A stretch of 64,000 nucleotides of DNA from Ancylostoma caninum (Eukaryota; Nematoda; Chromadorea; Rhabditida; Ancylostomatidae): positions 431,509 through 495,508 of the forward strand of contig JBAJFG010000043.1 in NCBI GenBank assembly GCA_037903475.1. Direction: 5' to 3'. The notes under the pieces were generated by a model, which was not told where the DNA came from, made no database searches, and worked only from the letters and a program-made list of their open reading frames with translations. Made by a program: the position numbers and the translations under genes. The number at the start of each line of letters is the position of its first letter. Positions within the stretch are counted from its first letter, which is position 1. Positions 12,467-27,300 of this stretch are shown one piece after another.

Positions 12467-13252
12467 CAGTGGGGTCGCTTGCCGAGTGGCAATTGCCTCA
12501 CGCCGCCTCAGGCCGCCTCACGCAGTGCCGGTCCTCATGTGTTGCATCAAATAATTACCTACAAGAACATTATTTCGAAATCTTTCCTTCAGAGTTCAGT
12601 AGCCTGGTGGCACTGCAGTGCTATGGCAAGGAATCACCCCCCAATGTTCATTTCTATTTTTCCGTAAAATTTTGAAATTCAGTTTTTCATCATCTTCAAA
12701 CAGCTGAATTGTCCCACACTGTGCACCGCAAGCCAACGCATTGTGTGCAGATTCTCTGAACTGTGCTCTAATAAGAAAAAGAGATCACAAACTTTTGAAG
12801 GAATGATTTAAAGTGGAGGTAAAGTAGCCTCACGGCAGAATTTTTCATTGCATCGCAGATTTCACATTTTTAGTTTTTTGACTCTAGGTATTTGCGGCTA
12901 TTTGTGATCACATGAAGGCACATTTGACATATCGATACCACACTTTCATATCAACTTCAGGGCATATTCTCGGAGCTGCAGCCTAAGCAGTTTGGCCACA
13001 ACATGGGTCTGAATAATGTGTCTTACAAAAAAATGCGGTTTCTTTGAGAAGTGGAATTTATGTAAAACTCTCTTTTCACTGAGAGAAAAACGGAATATGG
13101 TTGACGACGTAGTGGATGTGTCATCATACTACATCAACAGCGTAATTAGAACCAGTTTCTAACACCTTATTTTTTTCGCACCTCAGATTCGGTGGCCTAG
13201 GTCGGGTATCTTACCGGCAGGCAGCCTTCCTCGACCTGACCTCAGTGCTCCA
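12467..13252. repeat. left TIR of the BEN/Tc1 transposon
   Basis: Inverted copy of 16290-17067. Near the outer end it has the palindrome GGCAATTGCC (12488-12497), followed by three near-identical units GCCTCACGCC, GCCTCAGGCC and GCCTCACGCA. The inner boundary lies just after the shared GACCTCAGTG block. Confidence 0.85.
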
Positions 13253-13370
13253 CTGTTAATGAACGACCATGATTGATATTTAATGCAAGCTACTCATACA
13301 AACTACATTTTCAAGCTGTTGTTAAATAAACAATATACATAAGATCAACTACATGTTAGTTTTACATAGA

Positions 13371-14444
13371 CTAAGCATCAGATGAATTTTCAGTGGTAAA
13401 CTGATAAAGATCTGAATTAGAATGATTGGAGGACTCTAGGTCAAGATCGCTGGAGACTTCAAAAACATGGGCACGTTTTGCACTAGGCTCATAACTCTCA
13501 GGATAAAAAATGTTATGTGCACTCAATTTGCGGCTGGGTTCACTGCATGGAACACCCCTTCTTCTCTTTTTTCTGTGATAGTCGTTGATCGCCAACTGGC
13601 AAGAGGACCAAATTGATGCTTCTGCGGTGGGAGTAGATGTAGGATAGCGGTAACGCACTAACTCTCGAAGCCAGCGAACCTGGAGTTACTTATTGCACAG
13701 AGATTGAAATAAATATGGTGTTTTCTTGGGCAAACCTTGTCTTGTGAACGACGTTTGTCAAGGTTTAAGTCTCTGTCGACGTCATGAGCAAAAAGTTCCC
13801 TTTCTATGGCTCGAGCGAAAGCAGTCGCAGTACGTTTCATCTGGTAGATGTCGTCAACTCTTTCTTTAGTGAGATTGTATGGGTATGTTAATGCTAAATA
13901 GTTGGATTTTGTAGAGGTATTGGATTTTGTAAGATTTAGCAAATTAAAAGGCGTGATAAAATTTACCTTTCGGAACTTCAGCACGTGGTGGGACTCGATC
14001 CAGCAATTCATATACTGAGCATCTTAAAGATCTTTCAGATTGCTCCAACCGCTCTACTTTCGCTTTTATAGAGTCGACATCCTGTTGCATCTCCAGTTGT
14101 CTGCTGGAGATCTCACGAATATAGGAATCCATTTTGGAGACGTATGATAGTAATCTATCCAGTTTCGAGTCTGATAGTGACTCTTTCGCAGCTCCAGGAA
14201 TAGGCGAATGGTTTGTGGTTTCCTCAGGCTGTGGAAGTTTTTTCAGAATGCTTTCGCATTCCTTATCACATACAGCTTTGCTTGGGTTTGTAAACAATAC
14301 TTTAGCATTGTAAACCACCTTCACAAAGCTGCCAACTGCCACCTCGCCCTCAGTAACTTGGTTGCGTTTCAGAACGCAATAGTCATTGGAATCAGGGAAG
14401 TAGACGACTAGCCACATGGTTGATGGTTTGCTAGATGACGTCAA
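13371..14444 (-). CDS. BEN-domain coiled-coil protein carried by the transposon
   Basis: Three exons on the minus strand: 14444-13967, 13893-13736 and 13679-13371 (introns of 73 and 56 nt with GT...AG ends). They join in frame to 314 aa. Residues about 10-52 form a small N-terminal domain starting WLVVYFPDSNDYCV, of a kind seen next to BEN domains. Residues 95-148 are a predicted coiled coil (heptad-like KVERLEQSERSLR). Residues about 175-250 match the BEN fold pattern: an A..FARAIERELF helix, LDKRR, and a VRWLRELVRYRYP block with IWSSCQLAI. The tail is basic (KKRRR) and then acidic/Ser-rich. BEN domains bind DNA and mediate protein contacts in chromatin and transcription factors and in some viral proteins. 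A role in TIR binding or expression control is inference. ATG at 14417 is an alternative start. An ATTAAA signal lies at 13284-13279. Confidence 0.7.
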
Positions 14445-14788
14445 CCGACCACATCGTTCTTAAATATCCTAGCAGCAGGCGAATAACATGTCCGGGTCAA
14501 TCTACTACTGCACGTTTTGGACCTCGACAAGTGTGAAATTTTTCCTAGCGGCAATTGACCTTAACCAACTCCATTTACCGGCGGGAAATCTCTTGTCATC
14601 TGTTTCGCCTGTCGTCTCGATCTGGTGTCAAAATTGTGGGGTCACTCAGTACCTTGGAGGTCGCCGTCATTCTTCATCTCTCTCTCTGCATCTCTGCATT
14701 GATACCATATCACCCTATTTGTAATCCTAGCAAATTTTATTCTTAATTTCATTTCATTTTCTACGCAATCCCCTGTAAATTTCAGATA
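14445..14788. promoter_or_regulatory. shared divergent promoter interval
   Basis: This is the only non-coding DNA between the two divergent starts. TTTCAG at about 14780-14785, four bases before the transposase ATG, is a good acceptor. The transposase mRNA may therefore be trans-spliced or have a 5' UTR intron. No TATA element is clear. Confidence 0.4.
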
Positions 14789-16045
14789 ATGCGTGAAAGT
14801 TTGAGCGATACCGAAAAACACGCGATACACGCACTTTACGTCAAAGGTTTCCCTATGACTCGTATTGTCGAAGTTCTATCCCCATGTTTCCCTGGGATAA
14901 GCTACAAGAACGTTCGAACGGTGGTGAAGCAGTTCCTCTACCTAAACTCATCCCAATGCCGTCGTCCACTTTCACCACATTACAAAAGCCGCAAATTTGA
15001 CGATTACCAAATTTTGCGGGTCCAAAACTCGATCGTTCGTGGTATCGACCAGAATAACGAAATAACCATGAAAGAACTTCGCAATTTTGTTATTGCCGAA
15101 ACCGGAATCGACGTAAAAATGACGATGCTGAAGAAACTTCGTAGCGGCTTAGGCTTTGCCTCAAAGAGTGTCAAAAATGGCCAATTGATTAGGAACGAGA
15201 ATAAAATCAAAAGGCTGCAATTTTGCTTGGAAATGTTAGCAAAAAACGTAAGCTTCATCACTTCATGTGTGTATCAATGAGCTTTTTATGTGTGACATTT
15301 TTTCACAGGAATCATTCCGAGATGTGGTTTTCGTTGATGAGTCAACCGTGCAGTTAGAAAACAACTCACGTCAGTGTTACCTCAGAAAAGGAGAAGAACA
15401 TAAACGCATCAAATCCAAGGCTAAACATCCGACGAAGGTTCACGTATGGGCTGGAATTTCTAATGAAGGACCCACTCCAATCATGATTTTTGATGGGAAC
15501 GTGAGATAACTAATCTCCCTCCTTACTTTCTTATATAATAATGACTCACTATCTAACTGTTTAGATCCGAATGGACAGTAAAATGTATTGTCAAATCATC
15601 CATGACAATTATCTCCCATTTGCTTCGAAAGTGTACGGTTTGAATTGTCGTCTCGCACAAGACAACGATCCAAAACACAAGTCCCGCTACACTACTGAGC
15701 TGCTGGATATGTGGAATGTTCACCGCATAGACTGGCCACCTGAAAGCCCAGATCTCAACCCAATTGAGCTCGTTTGGCACCAACTCAAATATTATTTGAG
15801 GTAGTTGTTCTTTTTTGTGATTATAAATGCATGTCCCTGTGAAATGACTTTGAGGACCCTGCAAATCTGCATCACATTTTATTAGGCACACTCATAAACC
15901 TCACAGCAAGGAAGAGCTAGAAGAAGGAATTCTAAAATTTTGGACGACAAAAATGACAAGGACTCAATGTCAAATCTACATTAAACACATTCATACGGCA
16001 ATGCGGAAGGTGGTAGCTGCCAAAGGAAGCAACATTTTGGAGTGA
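14789..16045 (+). CDS. Tc1-type DD34E transposase, apparently intact
   Basis: Four exons: 14789-15247, 15309-15500, 15565-15800 and 15886-16045. All have GT...AG introns of 61-85 nt, and the phases join to 348 aa ending at TGA 16043-16045. Residues 1-120 are a paired-like helix-turn-helix DNA-binding region. The catalytic triad is Asp163 (VFVDEST), Asp250 (AQDNDPKHKS) and Glu285 (SPDLNPIELVW). Exactly 34 residues lie between the second Asp and the Glu, which is the Tc1 signature. The length is close to the usual 340 aa. The enzyme is expected to cut at the element's TIRs and insert at TA. No stop codon or frameshift is visible. AATAAA at 16226-16231 is a likely poly(A) signal. Three introns are more than in C. 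elegans Tc1. Activity is unproven. Confidence 0.88.
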
Positions 16046-16225
16046 AATTTTTAGATTAGTTTCAACATCAGTGTTCTTGTGGATACAAATATGCCTTTAT
16101 TTAATTATTCGCACTTTCTTATGGATACGTTTTCTTCCAGTTAAGCATCCTTTCATATATTTGTATTTTTTCTGTACCGTCTATATATGTAAATTGTTTT
16201 GCTATGTATCGAATAGTAGGCGGTC

Positions 16226-16231
16226 AATAAA
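16226..16231 (+). terminator. poly(A) signal of the transposase gene
   Basis: AATAAA 181 bases after the transposase stop and before the right TIR. Confidence 0.5.
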
Positions 16232-16289
16232 CCATAAATACAAGTTAAGCATTTAATGCATCGGGCCACCAGGGCGAGTTGTGTGCGGC

Positions 16290-17067
16290 GGGGCACTGAG
16301 GTCACGCAGGCTGCCTGCCGGTAAGATAACCGACCTAGGCCACCGAATCTGAGGTGCGAAAAAACTAAGGTGTTAGAAACTGGTTCTAATTACGCTGTTG
16401 ATGTAGTATGATGACACATCCACTACGTCGTTAACCATATTCCGTTTTTATCTCAGTGAAAGGAGAGTTTTACATAAATTTTATTTCTCAAAGAAACCGC
16501 ATTTTTTGCAAGATGCATTATTCAGACCCATGTTGTGGCCAAACTGCTTAGGCTGCAGCTACGAGATTATGCCCTAAAGTTAGTATGAAAATGTGGGATC
16601 GATATCTCAAATGTGCCTTCGTGTGATCACAAATAGCCGCAAATACCTACAGTCAAAAACTTGAAAATGTGAAATCTGCGGTGCAGTGAAAAATTCTACT
16701 GTGAGGCAACTTTACCTCCACTTTACATCCTTTCTTCAGAACTTTGTGATCTCCTTTTCTTATTAGAGCACAGCTCAAAAAATCTGCACACAATGCATTG
16801 GCTTGCAGTGCACAGTGTGGGACAATTCAGCAGTTTGAAGATGATGAAAAACAGAATTTCGAAATTTTACGAAAAAATAGAAATGAAAATTGAAGGGTGA
16901 TTCTTTGCCGTAGCGCTGCAGTGCGACCAAACTACTGAACTCTGAAGGGAAGATTTCGAAATGTTGTTTTTGTAAGTAGTTATTTGATGCAACACCAGAG
17001 GACCGGCATTGCGTGAGGCGGCCTGAGGCGGCGTGAGGCAATTAGCCTTCGCTACCGACCACCACTG
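16290..17067. repeat. right TIR of the BEN/Tc1 transposon
   Basis: Inverted copy of 12467-13252 with scattered substitutions and a few indels. It ends CCACTG next to TA. The outer palindrome of the left TIR is broken here (GGCTAATTGCC in the inverted sense), but the triple GCCTCACGC-type units are kept. Confidence 0.85.
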
Positions 17068-17279
17068 TACCTGGGAAGTGAAAAAACTCATGGATTAATT
17101 CTGTGATTTAATGAGGATTTTTTTTCCACACGGACTCAACGGAATGTGAGAGAATACTTTTTGAAGCATCTGCAAATCACTTTTACTAAACACATCGTGT
17201 AGACTCGATCGAATTTCCTCATCTGAGAAATTTTTGACGTTCTTGCTTCTTCTGCTCTTCCATAGGCGTTTTGTTCGCT

Positions 17280-17755
17280 ATACATACAATACTGCTCCTA
17301 ATCTTTGCAAAAAGGACGCGCACGACGCGTTAAACCCTCGCAAAGCGTCGCTCTTTCATTACATCCTTCAAATGAAACCAATTCCAATTTTTCTTGGAAA
17401 GCCAAATAGTGCATTTTATGGCGAATCTTGCTATACATATATAAACTTTTCAACGTCGTGCTTTTTACTCTGTAGAAAATGCCATTAAAATGTAGTATTT
17501 TGTCACTCTGGATTATGGCGGCCAGGTACAAGGAAGTCTGCTTAAATTTGTAGTGATGTTTTTGACCGGTATGGAGAACAATATTTAAAAAATTCATGAA
17601 TCATTTGATTCGCTGTCATGCAAAGGATCCATATATTCAGAAAAAATCGGATATCCTTATTTCTAAAAAAATACGAAGGGGAGACGCTTTGCGACGTATT
17701 AGTGCGTCGCGCGAGTCCTATTTGCAAGGATTAGGAGCAGTATTGTGTATGTAGA
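17280..17755. mobile_element. MITE with TIRs of about 80 bp
   Basis: The left arm, CATACAATACTGCTCCTAAT with CTTTGCAAAAAGGACGCGC and then TCGCAAAGCGTC, is mirrored at 17675-17755 (GACGCTTTGCGACG ... GATTAGGAGCAGTATTGTG). No coding capacity. The target duplication is not clear. Confidence 0.7.
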
Positions 17756-18700
17756 GGTCATCGAAGCGCTAAAGCACAGCACGCTACTCTAGTAGTGAAT
17801 TTCTCAGCCTATATCTTACTACTTCTTCTTTTATTTAGAAGAAAAAATTGCCATAGAAGAATCTAAAGTTCGAAAAAAAGTGGTTGCTCTTAAAACCGAT
17901 CAATCTGTAACAGCACTCAAAATCTTGCTTTTTTCGACTCAACATAGCCATCGCTGCACTGGCTCGAACATTGGCAACTATTGAATATTCTAAGGAGATC
18001 TAACAAGGCGACGGTAGCACGTATTTTTATATGTTTTTCTGTTTCTCGCTTATTTCATAAATCCTTCAGCGATAGGGTGCTTTGGTATGTCATAATAAAA
18101 CGGGAGTTTGATAAGGATCGTGCGTTTTCTGGAATTCGACGGCGGTGCTGTGGATTCTTGCGGAGCGATGGTGCTTAAATATCATCTTACCTGTTGAAGT
18201 GAGCCAGTAGGCACGTACATAATTCAATAAAGTCGAATTTTATTGTTTTTGTGGGACCTCACCGTATGTTAAACTAAGTTGTGAGGAATCTTGAACTTAC
18301 ACATGTTTGCCAAGGATATATACATGAGTTTATCTGGCATAGAGTTACCCATATAGGCTTCTTTGTTCAGCATGATGGCGTTCACGAATGCTTTGATATG
18401 AAAGAACTCACCTTTACAAAGCTTTTTTCGCTGTACTATGTATGTTGTGCCTATGGCCAATAAACTCCACTCAGCCAGATAAGTTGGTCCTTAATTGAAC
18501 GTTGGCACTGTTACTATTAGCGCTTTCCAGTTCACCCCAATATGTGTATCCAAATGCTTTACTCTAGGTTATTTTCGTCCAAGTACATAGAATTCTCCTC
18601 CTACCATACATCTCCTCAATATGAGTTGTCCCTTATCACCGTACCATGTATGCATCAGCGACTGAGCATGCAAACGGGCTGGATAAAGATATCCAAGACT
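17756..18700. other. intergenic, no supported gene
   Basis: Only short unsupported frames. Confidence 0.45.
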
Positions 18701-18941
18701 CAGTGCAGGACCCAGGGGGGGGGGCGAAATTATATTACAATACATATGAAAATCTTGCATTAGCTCATTTTCACTTGTTTATTTTTAGTATTATCTTCAA
18801 TATAATTTTTATTAATTATTTATTATTACTAATATTTTTATTAATTTAATTTTCCGTTTGGGTCCCCAAACGGTGGAGACCCCACTTTTTTCCCACGCCT
18901 CCCCCCCCCCCCCTCCCGCCCACTTTCTGCGTCCGCCACTG
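18701..18941. mobile_element. CAGTG...CCGCCACTG repeat (copy 1)
   Basis: It begins CAGTGCAGGACCCAGGGG and ends GCGTCCGCCACTG. A poly-G run sits near the left end and a C-rich CCCACTTTCTGCGTCC block at the right, with an AT-rich middle. A second copy lies at 30067-30334 in a cyclase intron, and a diverged relative at about 46689-46874. The short inverted ends suggest a non-autonomous DNA element; the superfamily is uncertain. Confidence 0.6.
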
Positions 18942-19522
18942 CCATGACTGACTACTGAACCACCAAAATAATAACCGATTTGGTGTCAAATCACTGCTCT
19001 TCCTTGTCAGACAGACCTGAATACCCCTTGCTTTATTTAGCTTTTTTGTACCTCATCTCCTGAGTTCGACTAAATTAGTTCGTGATTTAAAAATCGATGC
19101 TCATCTAGTCACTTGAATTTCGAAAAATTCCTTCCTTCTTTCTTTTCAGTTGCATATTCGTGAAGGCAATTCTGCGCGAGAGTCACAGCTTGACAAACTA
19201 ATATCTTTGCAAATTCTATATCAGAGGTCTCCATGCATCATCCGTGAAATTTCCGTATTGACCCTGATTTTTTTCCAGAAGGACCACTGCCCAAGCTGTG
19301 GATGAATTAATACTTTTCGATAATGTCCATTTAAATAATGCAAACTTCCTTGGCGCATTTCTTAAATCGTTCCGCTTCACAGCTTACCTATCCTCTGAAA
19401 TTTAGAGGGAAGCCGTCGTTCTAACTTCACTAGAAATCTTTTTTTTTGTAGAATTTTCTGGATCATCTCTCGAATTATGGTCAACTGAGCCGTTTTTTTT
19501 TCGAAATTAAACATCATTTTTC

Positions 19523-19539
19523 AGCCAGAACCACCACAA
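19523..19539 (+). promoter_or_regulatory. probable spliced-leader acceptor of the aminotransferase gene
   Basis: TTTTTCAG ends at 19524. Only 15 bases separate it from the ATG, and no plausible 5' exon precedes it. This is the layout of a nematode trans-splice site. Confidence 0.55.
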
Positions 19540-23914
<4,375 letters not shown>

Positions 23915-24014
23915 ACGTCTCTTTTCGGAGAAAATTACCAGTTAGTGTACTAGATACGTGTTTGAGATGCAGCTTTTCTATAGATTTTTAAGAGATTTCT
24001 GTAAAACTACTACT

Positions 24015-24020
24015 AATAAA
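24015..24020 (+). terminator. poly(A) signal of the aminotransferase gene
   Basis: AATAAA 100 bases after the stop codon. Confidence 0.7.
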
Positions 24021-24220
24021 ATTGGTTCTGTTCTCGGTCAGTTCAGTTTCGTGTCCCTCATGTCCAGGGTTCGAATCTCAACACATCTACTTAAGTATGT
24101 AGTTATTTTGTTGAGCTTATGTAGCCTACTACTTAAGGAAATTTAGTGAATAGAAATGTAAAATAAATATTAACTTTGTGATAGACAAACAAGAACCGAG
24201 AAAGGTGTTTTCAATCGAGA

Positions 24221-24226
24221 TTTATT
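24221..24226 (-). terminator. poly(A) signal of the adenylate cyclase gene
   Basis: AATAAA on the minus strand (TTTATT on plus), 75 bases after the cyclase stop. It faces the aminotransferase signal across about 200 bp. Confidence 0.7.
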
Positions 24227-24300
24227 AAAGCTGTACCGGTAACTGCTCATATTATGCAATAATTAAGTTGTACAACAAAGCCATTGCTGGTTCGATTTGG

Positions 24301-27300
24301 TCAAGATGAACTCGGATGATTGGATATATTCGAGACGGATGAGTTGCGCTTGGAATCGATTTCGAGCAGGAACGTTTCCATAGGTTCCTGGAAAGAAAAC
24401 AACACTTTCTTTCGTTTTATTTGTCGCAAGTGATTAAAATTCACCCCAGCTCTTGAAAGTTTTAGTGAAAAAGAGAGATTTGAAAAAAAAATCCAAAAAA
24501 ATGATGGGTTAAGGAGAAATTCACCTTCACACCCTTCACTTTTATTTTTCCACGACTTTGCACTCGATATCCTCCACGTCGCAGTAGTTCTCCCATTTCA
24601 GTGGTAACCTGGAATTAAGGAGTTCGTCATTATAGAGTTCAAGCGAGTGACGCGCTACGCAGAATTTTTTAGTGTTTTGGTGCAATTGCACCAAAAATAC
24701 CCAACAAATTGGTTTTCATGTGCGCAGATGTGCTCACCATGTAAACAACGGTTCTCTATGAACTTCTGGTGAATTTCCCAGCTTTATCTACAAAAGCGCG
24801 GGGGATGTAAGAGGGCACATACAGGACGAGAACTGGTCCCCGTTTATCTTTTCTTAGCATCCGTGTACGACATAGTGAACCATCCGTTATTGCATTAAAT
24901 TGCTGTTCCACAGCAAATTATTGAAATAGTACTGGTATTAATAATGTACCAAATCAATAATGTGAAGAAACTAAGCTTCATACATGGGGACCAGTTCTCG
25001 CTCGCTGATTCAGTGGACCGTTCACCATTGTGAAGGTTTTCTGGTCACCGCTACAATGAATTGCGCAGAAGTTCATATTTTTTTGATTTTTGAGTACATT
25101 TTATTGCACTCAGAGGGTTAGGAGAGTGCTCAGCTTTAGATCATTATCTCATTATTATTGTGCTTCGTTGTTTGTTTGTTTATTTATGATTTATCTAGTT
25201 ATTCGTTTATCTACTTTATTAACTAAACTCGGTGGCGCACCAAAAAGTAAGAACACTAAACAATTTGTACATTCAATTGATTTTTAATTAATATGTACTT
25301 TCCTTGCCAGCGCTTCTCATCATCTCTTCTTCAAACAAGAAATGCTTCATTCTCAAAAGCTGCTACAGCTCTAGTGAACTCACGTGGATTTTTCTCGGTT
25401 CACCGTGAGTGTCCATTCTGCTGGCGAGATTCACCGTATTTCCCCAGATGTCATATTGAGGTTTCTGTGCTCCGATCACACCTGCCACCAATGGCCCAAC
25501 GCTCATTCCTGGAAGTCAAACAGACGAATAAGTAAGAAACATTCGACGAAAACTGGTCCCCAGCAAATTTTCATCAACTTCGCCATTGCTTTTTTTTCTA
25601 GAAGACATTTCATCTTTCTGGGCAAAAGTGAGAGAGTGACGAAGCGTGGAAAAATGTTTAGCTGAAACTATGACTGGGAAGCTTCAACAGCACATCTGGG
25701 GACCAGTTTCCCCCAATCGATATAAATTGAAAATGGATTCTTTCGTGGCAGTTGATCTCACCTATTCGCAGCTCGAAGTTCTGGAACGAATCACGATTCA
25801 GCTGGTCGAGTATCTGCGACATCGCCAATGCGAATTCGATCATCATGGTGGCATTACGGTACATTTTCATGTTCTATAAATGGACGTTGTAAATGCTGCT
25901 AGAAGGGCGTCGCCATAATACAAGAATAAGGGATCAACGCAAATCGAATTAGTGAAATTCATCATATCATGCGTGCGTCAGACGCACGCATCTACTATAC
26001 TTTCGAAGGATTTTCCATGGTCACCGGTCTACGCGGCAGCTATTGGGTTGGACACCAAGTTCGTGCGGTTTTTCCATCTTGACTTTTCATTTGTAACCAT
26101 TTTGTAGTTCTTGGTTTACTCTTTACAGATATTCAAACCGATTCCCTCAATAGTTCGCCCTACTTCATTTTCTATCGCCTGAGGTGTGAAGCTCCGGTTC
26201 AACTAGGAAGACCAGCTTCGACAGCACATCTGGAGCGGATTCAGGTCAACAGGCAGCACGTATCAACGATATCTAGAGAAAAGCAAATACTTCTGAAAGG
26301 ACGGTGGAGAAATGGATTCTTGCCTCAGAGAGATTACTTAATTTCAGCACTGGAACATGTCCCTCCCCTGAATATAGGGTTTTAAGAACAACGAGACGTC
26401 TATAGTCTGTTCCAAACGCGACAATATGTGGTTGAGTAACCGTGCGGATAACCTGCTTTCTCCTCGTTCCTCTCTAATTGGTGCACTCTTTCTCGCTTTC
26501 TTTTCCTCTCTGCTGTCATCCCAAGTATCGTACATGGTGAAACGCACTATATCCGTTAGGTTTTGTTCTAGATGTGAAGTAGAACCACTAGGAATGTTTA
26601 ACCTCAGCAACATCAGAGTTCAACTAATTCAGCCCGCAAAAAGAAAACATAAGTGCCCTGAAAAACCGCACGAACTTATTGCCCAATCCATTATATTCTA
26701 GCTAAATAGCTAATAGTGGTGTTATCCCTAGCGACATCGACCTTTTTACTCCTCTAATAGTTCTCCCAAGTGTTAACAGATCAAGCCATGGGAAATAGTG
26801 AGTAATAGTAGTTGCAACGTCATCGGAGTTCTTTTCCCTTCATGCTGGGAAACTCAGACCTGTCATCTTTCTCACTTTCCACAATTTTTTTTTGTTCCCT
26901 TTGGCAGTTGTCTCTTCTTTTCTCTTCTTGAGCAGTTATCACTGGTTAACATTATGTCTCAATTTTGTTTTTATGTTTCAGCTGATTATTAACTGTTCAT
27001 GCGCACCTTAGTGTGCATATCATATATAATAAATAAAAATACAGCGCGAGCAAATGCCGAATGGCCACGAGCGCATGCATCTGACTTGCGTTTGAGCTGC
27101 GTCAGGGTTGCGACTGGATCCATCCTTCATCACATAGACGTACGCTCGTCGAACGCACGTATCCAGCACAAATTATGCCATTGCAGGAGTGTTGGAAGAT
27201 CATCGAAATGTTACTATTTCTACGAAAATATTGAAAGTACGCAACAGAAACTTTTTCGAATAGAAGATAAAAATACAGGCGTTTCCTAGAAATAATTGTT

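Larger units (their letters stand above)
12467..17067. mobile_element. complete Tc1/mariner-superfamily transposon with long TIRs and two genes
   Basis: The element is bounded by TA at 12465-12466 and 17068-17069. Both termini read CAGTGG inward, as in Tc1/mariner transposons. The terminal inverted repeats are about 780 bp: 12467-13252 and 16290-17067. They align almost end to end; in the outer stretch that I compared by eye they agree at roughly 85-88 per cent. Between them lie a minus-strand BEN-domain gene and a plus-strand DD34E transposase, transcribed divergently from a shared 344-bp interval. Both coding sequences are uninterrupted after splicing. A second gene and very long TIRs are unusual for a Tc1-type element, which usually carries only a transposase. 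Confidence 0.9.

Noticed and set aside
24058..24075. GGGTTCGAATCTC resembling a tRNA B box in the aminotransferase 3' region
   Set aside because: No A box at the right distance and no tRNA fold.
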